Source of the DNA: Paragordius varius
Taxonomy: Eukaryota > Nematomorpha
Direction: 5' to 3'
DNA: 64,000 nt
Assembly: GCA_964247055.1 (NCBI GenBank)
Contig: OZ176050.1
Coordinates: 8,308,001-8,372,000, forward strand
This document shows, in pieces, positions 24,332 to 37,173 of the stretch (within the stretch, counting starts at the first letter, position 1; each line of letters opens with the position of its first letter). Under the pieces are notes generated by a model that was given only the letters and a program-made list of their open reading frames with translations, made no database searches and was not told the origin of the DNA. A program made the translations under genes and the position numbers.

Positions 24332-25306
24332 GGAAACCATATCATTTGTGGAATGCGCCAATAATTAAAAAATAATAATTATTTATTATATTAGATCCAT
24401 TAAAAATATATCAAAACTAAACACCGTCGCTAAAGAAGCCATACATGCTTTTACAAAAAAGTTAATTTTGATTTAAAAAATATAACATGTTATTGTATTG
24501 AAACTACTACATTTTTAAATAACCATTTAACCATCATCCAACAGTTATTTGCAATTACCAATACTGTTTAATAAGTCATATCGTTTATATATATATATAT
24601 ATATATATAAAATTGTAAAAAATCGATCACCAATAGGTTGCTTTCCATTTAAATTAATTTATATAAAGTGGTAAAACAAAACACTAATATCTGTCAGCCG
24701 TATAGTTCTTTGTGTGTTGGAAATTGTTGTTTGATCATTAATGCACAGGCCACATTTGTCATTCAATTTTTTGATTTTTTAAATTAATTCTGAAGTTATA
24801 TTGACCATTGGTAACTGTAATTAAAGGTAAATAAAATGTGTCGTCTGGCACCTAAGTTGGCAACTCTATATATGTATAATTAAAATGTCACACCTAGTGT
24901 CAATAAACCAAGCAATATCAAAGTATTTCCTTTCGTATTTTTAGCAAAGCTTTTTCTATAAAATATAGCCTTATATGTGTTTTGATTATAATAGCTGGCT
25001 TACAATTTCATTAACCTAAGGCAATATATATATAATTGGGGTAAAAGGTGCTAAAATTATTATTAATTATATATATTAGACTAAACCTTATTTTCAATAC
25101 ATATAGCAATTTCCATCGTAATATAGACTACGCTAAAACAGAATAATTATATATTAAAGAGTTAAAAATATTTTCTACCTTAAGGTATAAGCCTTGATAG
25201 GGACTTTCGTCGCCTCTCATAAAAGAAAAATCTTAAACAGGGAGAAGATGTTTTAATAAAGGGTTAAAATTTACACCCAACAATTGCGATTATCGATCAC
25301 TCAAAT
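24332..25306. other. AT-rich spacer
   Basis: An (AT)n run lies at about 24586-24610. No gene supported. At about 25250-25190 the minus strand has a short Met-led frame (MRGDESPYQGLYLK) followed by a GTAGAA site; not enough to call. Confidence 0.35.
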
Positions 25307-25546
25307 CAGGGGTCCTCAAAATATTTCTGCGGCTCGCGAGAAATTCCAAATACAAAATTTACGAAATCTAGGGAAAAATATTTTCATAAACAAATTCTCT
25401 GATAATTTTCTAATAGCAAACTAGCAAAAAATTTAAAAAATAGTTGTTTTTGCAGTCTAAAGTCTAAAATCCAATAAAATATTTGATAATGCTTATATAT
25501 TTTTCAAATTCAACCCGCGAAGCCATTTGTGTTGGACACCCTAGAC
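25307..25546. mobile_element. Old hAT-type MITE
   Basis: Left end CAGGGGTCCTCAAAATA with TGCGGCTCGCGAG just inside, right end, reversed, CTAGGGTGTCCAACACAAAT with a matching GGCTTCGCGGG. These are hAT-style termini. The flanks ACTCAAAT and ACTTAATT match at 6 of 8 and may be a worn 8-bp target duplication. No coding capacity. Confidence 0.55.
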
Positions 25547-27120
25547 TTAATTTAAAAATAGATTTTCAATATTTTTTTAGTGTCCAATTACTTAGGTCTT
25601 CATTAATTTTTTGTCATTAGTGCAAGTTTTCCTCATGCACTTTATCAACATTGATGATTTAAGTGTTAATTAGATTTCTATGAAATTTTTATAGCTTTAT
25701 GAAATGTATATTTTTTCAAATTAATTTAATATTTGTCCACACTAAAAGATAAAATATCTCATAATGTTAAATAATCTAATAATATAGTTTTAAAAAAACG
25801 TAATTGGTAAAAAGTGGATATAAAAATATTTATGGCATATAGATACTATCTTTAACGTCAAAACGGCTAGCTAAAACTTTTTAAATGTAAACTTAATCCA
25901 CTCTTTATAATTGAAAAACTGCTATCTTAATCTTAGTTTATCTGATCAAATTTTATTAAAATTGTAAAAATAAATATTAATCATTTTAAAATAGTAAATG
26001 AAGAAAGTTGATAAAAAAATATTCTTTAATATTTAACAACAAACCATTAAATTAATTTACATATTGAAAAATTGAGAGAAAATTACGCATTATATATAAT
26101 ATAATAATTTATTTAAAAATAAGGTAAAATAATAAGAATTTTAATTTTCGACTTTTATTTCATTGGCATTCGAGCTTATTTTTTAATAAAAATTTATATA
26201 TTGTTATATAATTAGAAAAAATTCATTATACCTTATATGATAATAAACTCAGTTCCTTATAGCTATATCTAAAATTACTCTCCAACATCTCAAAAAATTT
26301 GTTTAAGGCACAGCACTTTCAAATATTTTTTTGATAAAATATATAAATCATTTTTTCATAATTGAATTTCTTTTTTAAACAAATTTATTCAATAATGAAA
26401 CTACCTGATAAAGAATAATTATGTATCAAGAATCAAAAATAATTTTATAAGGCATATTAACTGTTGTCATTATTTAGCCATCCATAATTCTGAATTTGAC
26501 CAGAATGGAAAACAAAAAGGGAAAAATAAGAATGGTTTAAAAGTAAAAATAAAAATATGTTAATATATATAAAAAATAATATATATAGGGACATTCCAAA
26601 AAGTCAATAAAATAATATTTTACATTGTTTGTACTAGGTATTTATAATAGATTATTGTGATCTCTCTCCTATTGACTGCATGGAAAGGGGAATAATGAAA
26701 AATTCCTGAGTTGCGACCAATTTCAGCATTTTCAAAAAAATTATATGTATTAGTATATAAACAATTGTTTATGTATTGCGAGCAAATAAAATTATCCATT
26801 TATTTCTAACCAATATTTAATATGGAATATTTTTTCAAACATTTAATCATTCATATATCATTATTAAAATGAGTTGCTTTATCGTTCATCGTTTTTCTAA
26901 AATTAGTGGAAAGCGGGTTCTATTAATACAAATTATTACGCTCAAAAATATTAAAATCACTAATAAATGTATAGTTAATATTAGGTAGTATTTATAATTA
27001 ATATTAAAATTTTATTGAAATACGAGGAAGAGTAGATCTGAAAAAATATTATAGAAAACGTTTTCCCCTTTAATAAGAAAAAAGAACAATCTACAGAAGC
27101 GTAGAAAACCGTATTAGTTT
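25547..27120. other. AT-rich spacer
   Basis: Very AT-rich, stop-dense in all frames. No gene, repeat copy or terminus recognised. Confidence 0.45.
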
Positions 27121-27137
27121 ATACATTAGCATAAAGA

Positions 27138-27480
27138 TTGAATTTCGTGTCACAGTCAAAATCTATCTATAATAATGCTCTTCTAGATTACAACAATTGT
27201 TTAGAGGAGAAGACAGTCCCTAAAAAAATCAAAAAATGCAATTATGCAGCAACAATTCCGTTAACACAGAATCTAAATTACAAATTATATTGCCTTAGGG
27301 TTAATATTCGTGTTTTTCAGATATATTGTTGCAGAAATATATAATAATTTTTTCCATCCCAAGTTGGGGATATTTTCACCAGAATCTGTTCATCATTTTA
27401 GCCTGGCGATTATGACACTTGCATATATTGATCTCTTTATAATTATTAATTATCTATGGTGCTCATAGTATTACTTGTCG
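27138..27480 (+). other. Coding-like island, unassigned
   Basis: An open stretch without an ATG start from 27138 includes SIYNNALLDYNNCLEEKTVP and KKIKKCNYAATIPLTQN and ends at 27344. Close behind, another frame reads FHPKLGIFSPESVHHFSLAI up to about 27470. A possible 21-nt intron (GTTAATATTCGTGTTTTTCAG) starts at 27301. Both pieces look more protein-like than the surroundings, but I could not join them in one frame and know no family that fits. Confidence 0.25.
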
Positions 27481-28419
27481 CCATTATTTTATTTATTAAA
27501 AATTTTTTAATGCAAAAAATTGATTTCTATTTGACTTAAAGCTACATATTTCTAGCGCAATTAAAAAAGTAATGGTAAATTTGGTACTTTCTGTGTTACG
27601 AAACCAGAATATTTCCGAATACATAATTTGGTAAACCATTAATGAATGGGTTTTTAGGTTTCACTTAAAAGTTTTGCAAAAAAGTACGAAAGCAAAAAAT
27701 AAAGATTGAAACATTTATGCGTAAAATATTTAAAGATACGTATTTAAATTTAATACAGTAATAAATCTATTCGCCATTTAATTAAAAGGAGATTTAATTT
27801 ACAGATAATATGATATTTCATAGCTAACAGGCGACAATGTATTTTTTCGCTACAATTTTGATCAAATATGTAACTAACTTAAAGGAACCATAAACATCAA
27901 CACACATGTAAATTAAGTTTCCTATTATTAGCTAATTAAAAGACAGAAACGGCCAATATAAACTTACGTTAAATTATATAACCTTAAACGCGAACTTGTT
28001 TAGTATGCTTGTTTGAAAATTAGGCACAAATTTTATTATATACTATTACAATTCTCTAAAACCATATTGATGGGAATTAACTTTTCATCCATAGAAAAAA
28101 TACTTAGGGAAAATTACAGATAAGTTAAATTTGTGTATAGATTTTGCATATATTTAGTAATCGTTTTATTTTTAATGGCTAAATAATTCTTATTAAATTT
28201 TTATCAGTTAATCTTGGATTTAGCTAAAATTAAATTTACTCATCTTATGCTCAATAATTATTTTTGGTGTTTTAACTAATTTGTATTAAGTAACTAGATT
28301 TTAAATTAATTGTTTCCAAAGCCCTAATATTGGTGTTTATTTTTTTAATGTATTTTCTGATTAAAATTCTCTGATAGTGTGAAAAAGGTATACAAATCAT
28401 AATTGTGACCGGTAATTTG

Positions 28420-29420
28420 GTAAAATAACATGTTATTTTAAAGAAAATCAATTATATATTCTATTCATAAAATTGTCCATCGGCTTCTACACATTTCGTC
28501 CATATTTCAATTTATTTAGGAATGCAATGCCCGAAAAACTCATTGCCTTTTTCGGCAAACCCTAGTAAAGCCATTTTAAGCCTTCGACATTATTGAAGAG
28601 CTGATTCTCCCTCATCGATGCAAAAAGCTAATAAGATGGCGCCATATCGGGACAGTACAGCGTATGCGGAAGAAATTCCTATTAAAGCGATTTTAATGTA
28701 GTCACTGGTTTTGTTATGTGAGAAGGATCATTTACATGTAGTTAAATTACTTTATTCTCCCATCTCGATCGTTTTTCGATTAATACATGGTTTAATTTAA
28801 TTATTTGTTGGCGATCCGTTTTAATAACTAGGTTTCAAAAAGACACAGAGCGTGGTCTTTTTGCTGAAAGATTCGGCTTTGATGTTGATGGACCGACTCG
28901 GCAAGATGATAACCACGATTTTTTTTCGCATTGGATAAAAATAAAGCAACTCCTCATTATCCGTCTAGATTCGATGTAAAAATTATTTTCCTTTGTCGTT
29001 GGACAGGAATTCATAAGTAACTTGCGATTTTCGATTTGAAATTCGAATTGTGTGGGACCCATTTACAAAGTTTATTTGTCTTTCCCATCGCTCATAGACA
29101 GCTATTGATATATTAATACATATATTTTAATTCTGCCCATCGGCGTTGAGTGTGAGTTAGGCATCATTCAATAACTCTTGCAGGGATTGTCTTCGCAGTT
29201 ATGTGGACCAGAGCGCCCTTTCTCTATCACATTGAAAACTTATTTTTGATACCATGTTTTGTATTATAATCAACATGTTCACCATATCTTTCTACCCTGA
29301 AACCACAACTTTCAACAGCCTTTTACTTCTGATATAATAAGAAAAGCAATACGTGCCATAAATGTTCTTTTTCAAGCACAAAATTTGACATGATTACTGG
29401 ATAATAGTAAGATGTTATTT
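28420..29420 (-). pseudogene. Decayed mariner transposase
   Basis: Minus-strand fragments follow the order of a mariner (Tc1/mariner) transposase: MSNFVLEKEHLWHVLLFLLY (about 29395-29335), ESCGFRVERYGEH, then a middle part with RKSWLSSCRVGPSTSKPNLSA (near 28905-28850; family KKSWVDPGQPSTSTPKPN), and the C-terminal FAEKGNEFFGHCIPK and IWTKCVEADGQF (near 28565-28470; family GIHKLPERWxKCVxxDGxYF). Frames change several times and stops are frequent, so it is inactive. No clear terminal inverted repeats were found. Confidence 0.75.
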
Positions 29421-30227
29421 TAATGTGCATGTGGGTTAGATGATTAAAAATGTCTGTAACAAAGTAATCGTGTTCCTACATTTTTACGCCTTCTCTTAAA
29501 TCAACCGGTAATAACTTATGACAATGCCTGGTAATTATACAATTTAATCATGTTAATCAATGTGAAAAATAAAGCATATTTTATATTCACGTTTATAGCG
29601 GCGAAATAATTATATATAACATCAAAAAATAAATATCTAGCATTATGGAATAATTTGTTAGTTAAATATTATGGGAATTTCAAAAACTGTCAAGGAAATA
29701 ATTTGAGATTCATGGTCTTAATCTATTTGGGTTTTATACTAATGGTTATTTTTATTAAATTTATCAGATTGGTAAGTTGGGCACACTTTTTTCGCTAGAT
29801 TTTTCAAATATCACCGATTAAAGGCTTCGGATATGAAATGAATTTTAATCATGTGATACACAAATCCAAATAAGATTGTCAATAATGCACTTCACCACAA
29901 TTAAGATGTGCAAGTGCACCTATTTTTTATATACGCTAATGCCAAATTTATGCCACCATGAGTTATACAAAACCACAAATTTCGAAAGCTTACAGAAAAT
30001 ATTACTATTTTTGAATAACTAACTTACAAATAAATTAATGTTGAAGAATCGCTCCCCAAGGGAAGGCTAAAGACTATATAAACCAAAAACTATCGCATAA
30101 ATTTATGCACCGTTTTTTGTATAATTTTAGCTAAAAATGAATGAAACCGAAAGCCTAGCTATTTCTTTTTTTGTTTTAACATATTTGAAAACTTCACCAA
30201 AGCAATGAATATTAAAATTGACTTTAA
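29421..30227. other. AT-rich spacer
   Basis: No gene supported. Two short Met-led frames (at 29958 and 30136, each about 20 codons) have start contexts of ordinary quality but no joinable exon. Confidence 0.35.
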
Positions 30228-30429
30228 ATGACATATAACTTGGATGTTACAGAAACGCAATCTAGAAACGATAATTGTCATCCTTTTACCGAATTAATGA
30301 TAGGTAGCTAGCTGTGTTTAGATTCCGCTTTGTTTTATGATATCGAAAGTTAATTTTGAAAATTGGCTAGTGGATAAAAAATGACTCCTAGCAAATGAGT
30401 GGCAAAACAGAAGGGAAAAATTCCTCTAA
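30228..30429 (+). CDS. Possible tiny two-exon gene
   Basis: A Met at 30228 opens a GC-richer exon to 30303 (MTYNLDVTETQSRNDNCHPF then TELMI) followed by GTAGCT. An acceptor at 30390-30391 leads in frame to NEWQNRREKFL and a stop at 30427-30429, giving 37 residues over an 88-nt intron. Without splicing the frame ends after TELMIGS. The composition is unlike random AT sequence, but the product is very short and I recognise no family. Confidence 0.25.
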
Positions 30430-30529
30430 AACAAACATTTGAGATTATTGTAATCAATAACAGTTACTCTAATATTCATAATTTATTTTCAGGGTGTAAA
30501 TTTAAAAACAAATTTGTCTAAAAGTAAAT

Positions 30530-30705
30530 TACAGTGGTGTATGGCATAAAACATTATTAGTCCATAAAAGAATAAAAAAGTGTTTTTTTAAAAAACAAGA
30601 CTAGTTGTATATACACATATCCATAATATCCCTTGTTTTTTTTTAAAAAAAACATTCTTTTATCCTTTTATGGATTAATATTGTTTTATGCCATACGCTA
30701 CTGTA
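30530..30705. mobile_element. Tc1/mariner-type MITE, 172 bp
   Basis: Near-palindromic element 30532-30703 flanked by TA on both sides. The ends read CAGTGGTGTATGGCATAAAA and, reversed, CAGTAGCGTATGGCATAAAA (18 of 20 identical), and the inverted match continues for about 70 bp through the AGTCCATAAAAG blocks. TA target sites and CAGT termini fit Tc1/mariner. No coding capacity. Confidence 0.8.
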
Positions 30706-31578
30706 TATTTATATCCTTGATGATAAATTTCATTAACAAATCCCAATATATATATTTTAATCAAATGTTCAACCGCAAATGGTTTTGTATTATTGCCAAT
30801 TGATCTGAAAATATATAATGACATTTTAACCAGTGAATATTGTACTTTATTTTATTTAAAAACGTTTTGTTCTATATTCAATGCTTTTTGTTTGAAATAA
30901 TATTTATTTTGTCAGGTTCGAGATATTTAATTCATATTTACTAGCAATTAAATTTAAATAGAATTATAAAGCACATTTTTGATTAAACGTTTTTTCTTTG
31001 ATTTTTCTACGATAGATTTTTAATTATTCACCAATAAATTAAAAAACTATTGTAGTGAATTAAAAAGTTGTAAATTTGAACGATTAATGTTCAAACGTAA
31101 TATGATATATATATATTACAAAACTGGGGAATATGTTAAATTTGCTAAGTAATCCGTCGTATTTAAAAATTTGTGCATCATTTCCAGCTATGCTTGGCAG
31201 GCTCACGCTCCAAGCTTGATGATTATTTCTTTAAATAGTGTTTTGGTAAGCGAATTTTGAAAAGAATAGCATGTTGCCGACCCATGTTCAATGGAATTTT
31301 TTTATCTCCAAAAATATTTATAATATTTTTTAATATTTAACTTAATTTGTTTGATACTAGAATGAAAGAATTATTTAAATAATGTGAAATATTTTTTTGT
31401 AAAACTTTTTTGCATAACAAACAAGATATAATAATCGTTTTATAATAAAATGATAACCTACTCCAAATTTCCAAACTATCATGTGTTTTAAAAATATTCA
31501 TCACAGACTCTGACTGAAATGTAAAAAAGGTTTAACCAAATCTTGGAGATGAGCAAACTAACGATAAATGACACTTAA
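30706..31578. other. AT-rich spacer with one exon-like piece
   Basis: At about 31188-31244, after CATCATTTCCAG, a stretch reads YAWQAHAPSLMIISLNSVL and ends exactly at GGTAAGCG, a good donor. It could be an internal exon of a membrane protein on the plus strand; no partner exon was found. Confidence 0.25.
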
Positions 31579-31904
31579 CTTTGGATCAGTGGTTACCAAC
31601 CTTTTTTTGTTGGTCCCCCACTCCCCGATATTGAAAAAATAAATTCCTGCGCTCCCCCCTTTCCCATAAAAAATAAAAATGCAAAACCTATTATAATTTT
31701 ATAAATATTATAATCAATGAGATCCCTGTATCTGCGTTTGCTGTATGTTCTGCATATCGAGGACAAATTTTGATAAATTGAACCTGAGATCTACTTTATT
31801 AAGCTAAAATTTGTTTTTATTTATATTTTATGACTTTGATTCTCCAAAGTTTTCGCGCCCCCCTAGATTTTCCACGCTCCCTTTTAGAAACCACTGCTTT
31901 GGAT
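31579..31904. mobile_element. hAT-type MITE with perfect 8-bp target duplication
   Basis: Element 31587-31896 (310 bp) begins CAGTGGTTACCAACCTTT and ends, reversed, CAGTGGTTTCTAAAAGGG. It is flanked on both sides by the identical octamer CTTTGGAT (31579-31586 and 31897-31904). Just inside both ends are C-rich blocks (GTCCCCCACTCCCC; CGCGCCCCCCTAG). Short, non-coding and with an intact target duplication, so fairly young. Confidence 0.9.
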
Positions 31905-33168
31905 AATCTCAATATTTTGCAGTATATGATTACTCAAAAAAATTGTGTTGCAAAAAGCCTAAACTAGAATTAATTTAGGTTAACTGCTGAAAAGTTATAA
32001 TATTTAATTTTATAACTAACCACAAACTTTATTAAATGTTAAACTTTTATACAATACTAAATTTTTATGAGCTGTCGTAACAAAACAGAAGTTACAAGTG
32101 TTTTCTTAAAAATTAATCTGCAACCTTTAAAAAGTCGAAAGGTTAGCTATGTTAAAACAAAAAGAATTGATTCGGTAAAAAGCGACCATCAATGGCTGTT
32201 CCACAAAAACTTTGTCAAAAATATATTGACAACAAGCACGACCCTTAATTAAATCATAACACAGTGTTGCCATTTAAGCCTGGAATAAAAAATGACTTTT
32301 ATTATATTAACGCTTTAGATCTCCGATGTTAATTAACACAACTCTATAACAGCCACAATGCTTTTTTTTGTATTTTAGCAAAAAACCACATTTACTACAT
32401 ACTAAATTAATTAATATTGTCATTTTTGTCATATAATAAAAGATATACCATGATTTATATTTCATTATTTAGCCTATCCGCCTCACAAATCCAATTTTCT
32501 GTGGCGTTTTTTCGAGACAAAAAATCTGTATCGTACCAGTAAATTAATTATTTATATTTATTATAGCCGTTGTTGAACATATATATTCATAAATTATACC
32601 ATTTAATTATATTTTAATCTAAAGAATGTAATGTAATAAAAAAATCTTTCTAAAACTCAATATTGTAAAGAAAATAAAATGGTGGACAATTCGATTTCTT
32701 TCTTTAAAAAAAATTCCATTTGTTATAAACCAAAGACTTAAAAATATATCTGAGGATATATTAATTCTTTGAAGTTCAGGCTTATGTTTTACTAGAAAAC
32801 AATTTATTTGTCATTATGTATCCTTCAGCTTTTATCTCTGGAGAAAAAACAAAAATGTATCATATAAGGCAATTACCTAAAGTGAAAACTAATATTTTTT
32901 ATGGACAGAAGTAGGATTACATAAACAATGTATCTCGTGTAAGTTTGCATGTACTAATATTGGCTTAAACTAACCAAAAAATTCCAATTATAAACATAAT
33001 CAATAAAGTATTGGGATTAATGTTATGTTATTGTAAAACCAATACGAAAAGATAAATATTCAAAAAACGATTGATAAATTTTTCGTCATAAAATATTTCA
33101 CAATGTGAATCGTAAATCACTATAAACTCACGAATAAAAATCATGCATTCAAGTCCTTCAAGGATACA
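31905..33168 (+). other. Spacer with a 61-codon reading frame at 32067-32252
   Basis: The plus-strand frame starts MSCRNKTEVTSVFLKINLQP, continues KSRKVSYVKTKRIDSVKSDH and QWLFHKNFVKN, and stops at 32250-32252. It is lysine-rich and less repetitive than its surroundings. A stretch from 32133 (GTTAGC...AAAAAG, 23 nt) could even be a short intron. No family recognised; the rest of the interval is plain spacer. Confidence 0.25.
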
Positions 33169-33468
33169 GTATATATGACGGTAACTTTTACCTTAACATA
33201 GATGGTTTATTATCTTATATTTTTAATTTATGTTTTTACTAATTTTATCTATTTATATTTACCCTTAATCCTCCAAAATTTAAACTTAATCTTGCCGAAT
33301 TTTCGATTAGCATTCGACTTTTCAACAGATTTGGGATATTATATCATATTAAGAGTTTCCGGATTGAATGGAAAAATGACACATTTCGAGAGACTTTTCG
33401 GGCCTAATTTAAAAATTTTTACACATGTTGCTATTGCTCCTCAATAGATACTTTCCGTCATTTATACG
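33169..33468. mobile_element. Possible 300-bp MITE
   Basis: The ends GTATATATGACGGTAACTTT and, reversed, GTATAAATGACGGAAAGTAT form an imperfect inverted repeat around a non-coding 300-bp interior. The 81-codon frame inside (33202-33447) is explained by chance within the element. Superfamily unknown. Confidence 0.4.
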
Positions 33469-35314
33469 CAAAAAAAATATTTTAGGTTAAATCTGGTTAT
33501 TAAAGACTTTTCTTAATAAAAAATTAAATTAATAATATGGAAAAATGTAATTTTTTAGGGCGATTATATTTTAAAACTTTGTAAACATTGATTTATTTAG
33601 ATTTAAGATTATTTGATTATCATATCGTTTTATTATATTTAATCTAAACCATTAAAATAATTATAAATAACATGAATATATTTATCAATTATTGTAAGAA
33701 TAAAAACTTACCCATATAAATAAAAAATAACCTAAAAACAAAACTTTTTAATTTAATTCTATTTTATCATTAATATATAATAAAAATGTTTATGTGGCAA
33801 AATAATAGCGCTAATTAATAAGTTTTAGTATAATAGTTAAACGATACACCATCCAAAGGGTAATTAAAAATGCATTGTTATTAGTACAATCAAAACTATT
33901 ACCAAATAATAATTTAACATGCTCTGTGTCTGTGTTTTAATATTCAGTATTTTAGCGCCCATTAATATATTCAAAGGTAAAGGGTAATTATTAGCAAACT
34001 CTTTATTAGGACGTAAAACAGATCTAGGAAATATTTTCCATTGTAATAAATGTTTTCAAAAAAGATTAAATGTTTTATTTATGATAAACGATGGAATAAT
34101 GTAGCTAACAATTTTGAAATGTAAATTTCGAAAGATCTCTCTTTCTCTTTGCCAAAAACAAACAATAAATTGAAAAAAACGTAAATTAATAGTAATATAT
34201 GTATAGTCACTAACTACTATTGGGATCATCTCATACAAACGGGATGACATTGCTTTCAGGGACAAAGTTATAAATATCTGAAAAGTAATTTATTTCGTTT
34301 TTTCGTACTACATTCGCGAAACATTTTTAATTCAAAAAATAAATTTAGCTCTATTGAAACTAATTTTTTTTCATATTTATTTATAAAAGTATCACCAATA
34401 ATAAATTATTAATGATGAAAGAGATAAATTAATTTTATTATCTTTATTTTTTGTTTAATATTTTTGATTTATTGCATTTATAAGATTAAATTCTTCATTG
34501 CAGCTCGCCAAGTGTGGGCATCCAAATCATCTATTATTTTAAAAAAAGATGATTTTATTATAAAAATTTGATAAATTTATAAATCTGTTTTTGAGACTAG
34601 TAATATGACAGTATTAAAACTATAAATTTCACAGTTTTTTAATGAATTAATAAATGAATGATTCAGAATACAATATAAGTAAAATTGTAGTTTCAGTAAT
34701 TAAAAATGTCAAATAAGATATGTATCTATTTTATGTTAGAGTGTCAACTGCTATATATCATTCAAACAAAAAGTTATGTGCTTTTATTAAAGAGTATAAC
34801 TTATGTCTAGTTTAGAGAAGAGTGAGGGAAAAAGCTAGGTTATCTTAATTAAAATTGTCTATATTAATTATAGAAATTGAAATATGCTGCATAATATTTT
34901 TATATGCGATTTCAGACATACACATTCAAAATCAAACAACTCCAAGGCTTTTAGCAACAAAATATTATTTTATAGATAATTAGAAAATCAAAATTTCGAT
35001 AAAAATAAAAGGAAATAGCCGAATTTCAATATATTTGTAAAAAAAATTATCAGACTTTTATACATAGAAAAAAAATTATACTGTCTCACCAAAAAAATTG
35101 TCGATTCAAAATACCAAATAAAAAATTTATAATTATACATATTAGGTTTCTTATAATATGATTCAAACAATCTATATTCATTTTTAAAGATTTTACTTAA
35201 TAATATTTATAGCAAATCATTTTAACTATAATGTATGTTATAATTATTATGATTATGGTCATAGAATTATGCCATATAAACAGGGTCTTACAGATACAAA
35301 TTTAATATACGATT
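33469..35314. other. AT-rich spacer downstream of TRIP4
   Basis: No gene seen; stop-dense AT-rich sequence with only chance frames. It lies beyond the TRIP4 stop codon and must hold that gene's 3' untranslated end. Confidence 0.5.
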
Positions 35315-37085
35315 TTATATGGCAATATCTGAAAAAAATAAATATATACATATTTTTGGCTTCCCCTGAATTGGAATCTTTAATTTAAGTCTTTTGAGAT
35401 CCGAACATATCCACACATAAGGACTTTCTGACATTCCATTTGGTTCCTGAAATGATATTGATAAAAAAAAGAATACCAAATCTCGATACGCCTCTTGCGT
35501 TAAGCAATCATCAATGTTAATACATCCCAGGATGCAGCTTGTGGGATAAACGTCAGGAAATTTGATATATTCTACATTTTACGTATTATTATCTTGATAA
35601 TAAAGATAGATATTTATCTACACTAAGTTAAAGGAAAAACTAATTCAGTCATCTATAGGGTGCTTTATGTTTTATTTTTCATATATGTTTTGGTATTGAT
35701 TATGTTAGATTTTACCAGGAAAAAGGTATGAATTGATTAATGAATTACCGTTTGAATTTGTCTGATAAATTTGTTCCAGTGATTTGACTTCATTGGGATC
35801 TATTGGTTTTCCTGTTGAAGCAATCCATAAGCGACCTCGATGTGCCGTAGGCCATGACCTTCCTTCTTCTCTAAAATGTTATTAACAATATATGTATTAA
35901 TGACAGAAAAATATTTAGCATTACTTCTTTTTGTAAAAAATGGCTTTTTTGTTATTCTATTATGTAATACTGTTTAGACCCACAAATGAGTAGTGTTTTA
36001 GTTTTGTCTACAAATGACGTATTAAAACGCAAAAAAGCTATCTATATTTGAAAAAAACTTTTAGATTTAACCTGATTTTTCATATAAAAGAGTGTATATT
36101 TTGTATATTTATTATATGGCCATCATAATTGATGACATTTCTGATTTTACAAACAAAATTCTTTGTGTTGCCGTGTTTCTCACAAAAGAAGTTTGACCAT
36201 TTTATTATTAATAATATTTTTACGTAACTAACAATAAGGAAATAGAAACCATACAAAACTTTAGCATTATCATATGGTTAAACAATTAGTGAACTAGCTA
36301 TTATTTTAAAAATTAAACATAAATTGTGAAATTAAAAAAATGATGTTCACACAGATATAAACCAAAATAATGTTAAGATATTAAGAACATATCATAATTG
36401 AAAATTAAAAGAACGTTTGTTATCATTCAATTAATTTGATGGAAACACTGTTTTTCAGTTAATAAATTTTAGAAATCCCATTATTTTATTTATCTAAAAA
36501 ATTTAACCCACTAGACAATCGAAATAAAAATTAATAAACTTTTTAATGCCATATATCAGGAGTGAGGCGTAAGGTTGGTGCATACTGAGACATTTTCTTT
36601 GATCAAAAGCAGCATTGAAATCATCATCCTGAATTCTTCTGATTTTTGGCGATTCCAAGGATATTTTAGGGGATAATTTTGTAGTATTTGTCTCAATAAA
36701 CTAATTAAAAAATATTAATATATTATAAAATTATAAATTTTGGAATATGCTTTAACTAACTTTCTAACTTCAAAATGGGATTTTAAAAAATTGAAGAGTC
36801 ACGAGGCAAATTCAATGATTTTAATAAAATTACAAATAATAAAGATGTCGTAAATGATTCCATTTACAATTCAAACTCACCCTTAAACAATTCAAATTCC
36901 CCCTAAAAATAAATTATGTGTTTTCGGGATAATCTATATTCATCATTAATAAGAAATATATTTTTATGTCATAGTTTATTATTTTTTCAGTATTATATTA
37001 ATTTTAAAGTAATTTCATTTTTTTAAATATATTAATAAAGGTAATTTTTCACATAATTTATTTTAGGATAAATTTGAATTGTTAA

Positions 37086-37173
<88 letters not shown>

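Noticed and set aside
24836-24950. Possible solo LTR (TGTCGTCTGGCACC...CAATAAACCAAG)
   Set aside because: No matching second end, no target duplication and no nearby internal region; the resemblance is only general.
33202-33447. 81-codon plus-strand frame
   Set aside because: Hydrophobic, AT-driven and contained in a probable MITE.
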